Of a stretch of 64,000 nucleotides of DNA, positions 61,125 to 64,000 are shown in pieces. This stretch comes from Roseicyclus persicicus (GTDB lineage Bacteria > Pseudomonadota > Alphaproteobacteria > Rhodobacterales > Rhodobacteraceae): assembly GCF_012395815.1 (NCBI RefSeq), contig NZ_JAAZQQ010000002.1, positions 620,001-684,000 on the forward strand, given 5' to 3'. Within the stretch, counting starts at the first letter, position 1. Each line of letters begins with the position of its first letter. The notes beneath the pieces are model-generated. The model saw only the letters and a program-made list of their open reading frames with translations, searched no databases and was not told the origin of the DNA. A program made the translations under genes and the position numbers.

Positions 61125-61182
61125 ACCGTGGCGATTTGTGAACCGGATTGCGGGCCACGTTAAACAAACCGCTAAAGAGGTC
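61125..61182 (+). ncRNA. SAM-II riboswitch
   Basis: P1 stem CGTGGC (61127-61132) pairs with GCCACG (61154-61159). It is followed by TTAAACAAACCGCTAAAGAGG, which matches the conserved 3' pseudoknot strand of alphaproteobacterial SAM-II RNAs. The GATTTG loop start and ACCGG segment are also present. It lies about 90 bp before the metZ-like start. Binding of SAM should block its translation or transcription. Confidence 0.9.
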
Positions 61183-61270
61183 GTGGACGCCCAGCCTTCC
61201 GCTCGCCCCCGACCGTCGTGACAGCCATGCGGGGGCCTGTCCCCCGGACCCGATGCGAAAGGAGAGGGGC

Positions 61271-62473
61271 ATGAAGGACACCACCGGCGCCCGGCCATGG
61301 AACAAGCGCACCCGCGCCGTCCACGCCGGCACCCGCCGCAGCCAGTACGGTGAGGTCAGCGAGGCGATCTTCCTGACCCAGGGCTTCGTCTACGACACCG
61401 CCGAGGCCGCCGAGGCGCGCTTCGTCGAGCTGGGCGAGGACGAGTTCATCTACGCCCGCTACGGCAACCCCACCGTCCGCATGTTCGAGGAGCGCATCGC
61501 CGCGCTGGAGGGGGCCGAGGACGCCTTCGCCACCGCCAGCGGAATGGCCGCCGTGAACGCGGCGCTGGTGTCGATGCTGCGCGCGGGCGACCACGTGGTC
61601 GCGGCGCGCGCGCTGTTCGGCTCCTGCCTCTACATCCTCGAGGAGGTGCTGACGCGCTACGGCGTGGAGGTCAGCTTCGTCGACGGCACCGACCTGTCGC
61701 AGTGGGAAAAGGCAATCCGGCCAGGCACAAAGGCGGTGTTCTTCGAGTCGATTTCCAACCCCACGCTGGAAGTCATTGATATCGCCGCCGTCTCGCGGCT
61801 GGCCCACGCGGTCGGGGCGCTGGTGATCGTGGACAACGTCTTTGCGACGCCGGTGTTCCAGGACACGCTCGGCCTCGGCGCCGACGTGGTGGTCTATTCC
61901 GCGACCAAGCACATCGACGGGCAGGGCCGGGTTCTGGGCGGCGTGATCCTCGGCACGCGCCAGTTCATCCGCAAGACGGTCGAGCCCTACCTCAAGCACA
62001 CCGGCGGCGCGATGTCGCCCTTCACCGCCTGGGTGATGCTCAAGTCGCTGGAGACGATGGAACTGCGCTGCCGGGCGCAGGCGGCCTCGGCCCTGGCCAT
62101 CGCCGAGGCGCTGGAGGGGGCGCCGGGGCTGACCCGCGTCCTGTTCCCCGGCCTGCCGAGCCACCCGCAGCACGACCTCGCCGCCGCGCAGATGGAGGCC
62201 GGCGGCACCGTGATCGCCTTCGAGGTCGAGGGCGGGCAGGAGGCGGCCTTCCGACTGCTCAACGCGCTGGAGATCATCACGATCTCCAACAACCTCGGCG
62301 ACGCCAAGTCGATCATCACCCACCCCGCGACCACCACGCACCAGCGCCTGACCGAGGACCAGCGGCAGGCGCTGGGCATCACCCGGGGCCTCCTGCGGCT
62401 GTCGGTGGGGCTGGAGGACACCGGCGACCTGATCGCCGACCTCACCGCCGCGCTGGCGGCGGCGCGGCCGTGA
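61271..62473 (+). CDS. metZ: O-succinylhomoserine sulfhydrylase / cystathionine gamma-synthase-type enzyme
   Basis: A 400-residue PLP enzyme of the Cys/Met metabolism family that makes homocysteine from an O-acylhomoserine and sulfide. FIYARYGNPTVRMFEERIAALEGAE near 55-80 and VVVYSATKHIDGQGRVLGGV (with Schiff-base Lys in SATKHIDG) fix the family. The ATKHIDGQGRVLGG block and the SAM-II riboswitch upstream favour MetZ over MetB. ATG 61271 follows GGAGAGG. The end overlaps the GNAT gene (GTGA). Confidence 0.85.
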   Translation: MKDTTGARPWNKRTRAVHAGTRRSQYGEVSEAIFLTQGFVYDTAEAAEARFVELGEDEFIYARYGNPTVRMFEERIAALEGAEDAFATASGMAAVNAALVSMLRAGDHVVAARALFGSCLYILEEVLTRYGVEVSFVDGTDLSQWEKAIRPGTKAVFFESISNPTLEVIDIAAVSRLAHAVGALVIVDNVFATPVFQDTLGLGADVVVYSATKHIDGQGRVLGGVILGTRQFIRKTVEPYLKHTGGAMSPFTAWVMLKSLETMELRCRAQAASALAIAEALEGAPGLTRVLFPGLPSHPQHDLAAAQMEAGGTVIAFEVEGGQEAAFRLLNALEIITISNNLGDAKSIITHPATTTHQRLTEDQRQALGITRGLLRLSVGLEDTGDLIADLTAALAAARP

Positions 62474-62967
62474 ACGGCCTGCTGATCCGGCCCTGCCGCG
62501 TCACCGACGCGCCGGGGCTGGCCGACCTCTACCACCGCGCCGTGCGCGAGGGGACGGGCCGGCACTACGACGCGGCCCAGCGCGCGGCCTGGTCGCCCGC
62601 GCCGCCGCAGGGCGAGGACTGGCGCCGGCGGCTGGTGGAGGCGCAGACCATGGTCGCCGAACAGGGCGACCGGCTGCTGGGGTTCATGACCATGGACATG
62701 GACACCGGGTTCCTCGACTTCGCCTATGTCGCGCCCGAGGCGATGGGGCAGGGGGTGGCCGAAACCCTCTATGCCGTGCTGGAGGGCCGCGCGCGGGTCG
62801 CGGGCCTCACGCGGCTCGAGACCGAGGCGAGCCTTCTGGCCGAACGCTTCTTCCTGCGCCGCGGCTGGCGCGTCCTGCGCCGGCAGGAGGTGGAGCGCCA
62901 CGGCGTCCGCATCCCCAACGCGGTGATGGAGAAATCCCTGACCCGCGCCCGGAAATTCGCCGCGTGA
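62470..62967 (+). CDS. GNAT-family N-acetyltransferase
   Basis: A 165-residue acetyltransferase. IRPCRVTDAPGLADLYHRAV at the start, FAYVAPEAMGQGVAETLYAVLE as motif A (about 85-106), and LLAERFFLRRGW as motif B resemble the YjaB/ElaA-like group. It starts with GTG inside the metZ stop and overlaps the next gene by 4 bp (GTGA), so its expression follows metZ and SAM levels. The substrate is unknown. Confidence 0.82.
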   Translation: MNGLLIRPCRVTDAPGLADLYHRAVREGTGRHYDAAQRAAWSPAPPQGEDWRRRLVEAQTMVAEQGDRLLGFMTMDMDTGFLDFAYVAPEAMGQGVAETLYAVLEGRARVAGLTRLETEASLLAERFFLRRGWRVLRRQEVERHGVRIPNAVMEKSLTRARKFAA

Positions 62968-63698
62968 GGCGGTTCCTCGTCCTCCAGCTCCGCCCCGAGA
63001 CGGAGGCCGCCGACGAGGAATTCGGCGCCTTCCTCCAGCGCGGCGGGCTGGCCGAGGCCGATGTGCACCGCGTCCGGCTTGACGAGGGCCCGCTGCCCGC
63101 CCTGTCGCTGGACGACTACGCCGGCGTCATCGTCGGCGGCGGCCCCGGCTGCGTCAGCGACCCGCCCGAGACGAAGGATCCGCTCGAGGCCCGCATCGAG
63201 GCCGACATCCTGTCGCTCATGCCCGAGGTGCTGGCCCGCGACATGCCGTTCCTCGGCTGCTGCTACGGCATGGGCATCCTCGGCCACAGCCTCGGCGCGC
63301 CGGTCGGCAAGGGCCGCTATGGCGAGCCCATCGGCGGCGTCGACTGCGCCGTGACCGAGGCCGGCGCGCAGGACCCGCTGCTGGCCGGGCTGCCCGGCAC
63401 CTTCCGGGCGCTTGTCGGCCACAAGGAGGCGGTCGAGGCGCTGCCCGACGGCGCCGTCCACCTCGTCGCCTCGGGGCCCTGCCCGTTCCAGATGATCCGC
63501 GCAGGCGCCAACGTCTACGCGACCCAGTTCCACCCCGAGGCGGAGGGCGTGAATTTCGCCTCCCGCATCGCCATCTACAAGGATCGCGGCTATTTCGACC
63601 CGGCCGATGCCGCGCGCCTGACCGCCGCCTGCCTCGCCGAGGAGATCACGGTGCCGCAGCGCATCCTGTCGGGCTTCGTCCGACGGTTTCGGGTGTAA
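62964..63698 (+). CDS. Class I glutamine amidotransferase-like protein
   Basis: A 244-residue GATase-fold protein. VIVGGGPGCVSD precedes the nucleophile Cys in FLGCCYGMGILGH (about 93-105), and the His and Glu of the triad are in YATQFHPEAEG. It resembles GMP-synthase-like amidotransferases without a synthetase domain. It overlaps the GNAT gene by 4 bp and ends the metZ operon. Glutamine hydrolysis is expected; the acceptor is unknown. Confidence 0.82.
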   Translation: MRRFLVLQLRPETEAADEEFGAFLQRGGLAEADVHRVRLDEGPLPALSLDDYAGVIVGGGPGCVSDPPETKDPLEARIEADILSLMPEVLARDMPFLGCCYGMGILGHSLGAPVGKGRYGEPIGGVDCAVTEAGAQDPLLAGLPGTFRALVGHKEAVEALPDGAVHLVASGPCPFQMIRAGANVYATQFHPEAEGVNFASRIAIYKDRGYFDPADAARLTAACLAEEITVPQRILSGFVRRFRV

Positions 63699-63819
63699 AT
63701 GTCTGAAACGTGATCCGTTTCGGGCCCGTTAGCGTAAAAAAACCGAGAGACAAGATTGGGCAGGACGCCCGCGGCCCCTATCTTGCCGCGGCGTGACCGG
63801 GTGGAAAGGAACGACCGAC

Positions 63820-64000
63820 ATGAACATCCACGTGACGGAAATGCGCGACGCCCCCTCGCGGGCCGAAGCGGAAACGGCGCTGGCGCGGCTCAAGGCCTGG
63901 GCCGAGGCGGCCACCGAGGACGAGATCGCGGGTCTCGACCCGGCCATCGCCCGGCTGATCGGCACCGGCTACCCGCAGTTCCGCCGGCGCTACCCGCAGG
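63820..64000 (+). CDS. Start of a gene running off the window, possibly GTP cyclohydrolase FolE2
   Basis: Only 60 codons are visible: MNIHVTEMRDAPSRAEAETA, then LARLKAWAEAATEDEIAGLD and GYPQFRRRYPQ. The start follows GGAAAGGA. This N-terminus recalls FolE2 (type IB GTP cyclohydrolase) of Rhodobacterales, but the catalytic part lies outside, so this stays tentative. The 121 bp before it contain a small GAAACG/CGTTTC inverted repeat at 63705-63721 and no other gene. Confidence 0.45.
   Translation, partial: MNIHVTEMRDAPSRAEAETALARLKAWAEAATEDEIAGLDPAIARLIGTGYPQFRRRYPQ

Noticed and set aside
63705-63721. Intrinsic terminator after the amidotransferase gene
   Set aside because: The GAAACG/CGTTTC stem is only 6 bp, with no U-tract directly after it; an operator or chance repeat is equally likely.

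Overview
The window is G+C-rich DNA from an alphaproteobacterium, most likely Rhodobacterales/Rhodobacteraceae. Supporting signs are a SAM-II riboswitch ahead of a metZ-like gene, a tRNA-Gly(TCC) 5' half of alphaproteobacterial type, three DUF1127 genes, a DUF2927 lipoprotein and heavy G/C third positions. The assignment is inferred from gene content, not from a marker gene.

Region 1 (1-15.5 kb) is an aromatic catabolism locus. After the tail of a D-amino-acid dehydrogenase-like gene come catB, benABCD and a five-gene branched-chain-type ABC importer, all on the plus strand. Then catR and catA run on the minus strand, and a divergent plus-strand operon encodes an SCP2-like protein, an alpha/beta hydrolase, a BKACE (DUF849) enzyme and both subunits of a 3-oxoacid CoA-transferase. 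Read together: benzoate is imported, dihydroxylated (BenABC) and rearomatised to catechol (BenD), then cleaved (CatA) and lactonised (CatB). The lower half appears to use BKACE plus CoA transferase instead of a PcaIJ/PcaF pair. No catC or pcaF is visible.

Region 2 (15.5-19.5 kb) has a membrane-anchored spermidine-synthase-like protein and a divergent MBL-fold hydrolase / GlxA-type regulator pair.

Region 3 (19.5-24.7 kb) looks like a mobile-element replication module. It holds ten copies of a 9-bp iteron-like repeat in a long non-coding stretch, a 936-residue primase/VapE-type helicase, an AlpA-like DNA-binding protein and a lower-GC gene of unknown function.

Region 4 (24.7-54.2 kb) is accessory DNA made of many small regulator/enzyme modules: hydrolases, LysE, nitronate monooxygenase, cytochrome c with a berberine-bridge flavoprotein, a PPOX-GAF-winged-helix sensor, a MarR regulon with an MFS pump, a GDSL autotransporter, a MocR/PPOX pair and TetR with a hydrolase. 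It contains scars: a frameshifted SH3-like gene, and a deletion that joins a DUF4260 remnant to a LysR remnant.

Region 5 (54.3-55.5 kb) is a tyrosine integrase next to a tRNA-Gly(TCC) gene cut off after its anticodon stem. I see no 3' half in the window, so the DNA to the left may belong to a large island inserted there.

Region 6 (55.6-64 kb) looks like backbone: an SPFH-GYF / DUF2927 / TelA / XpaC / 29-residue membrane peptide cluster, a hydrolase, then SAM-II riboswitch - metZ - GNAT - glutamine amidotransferase, and the start of a possible folE2.
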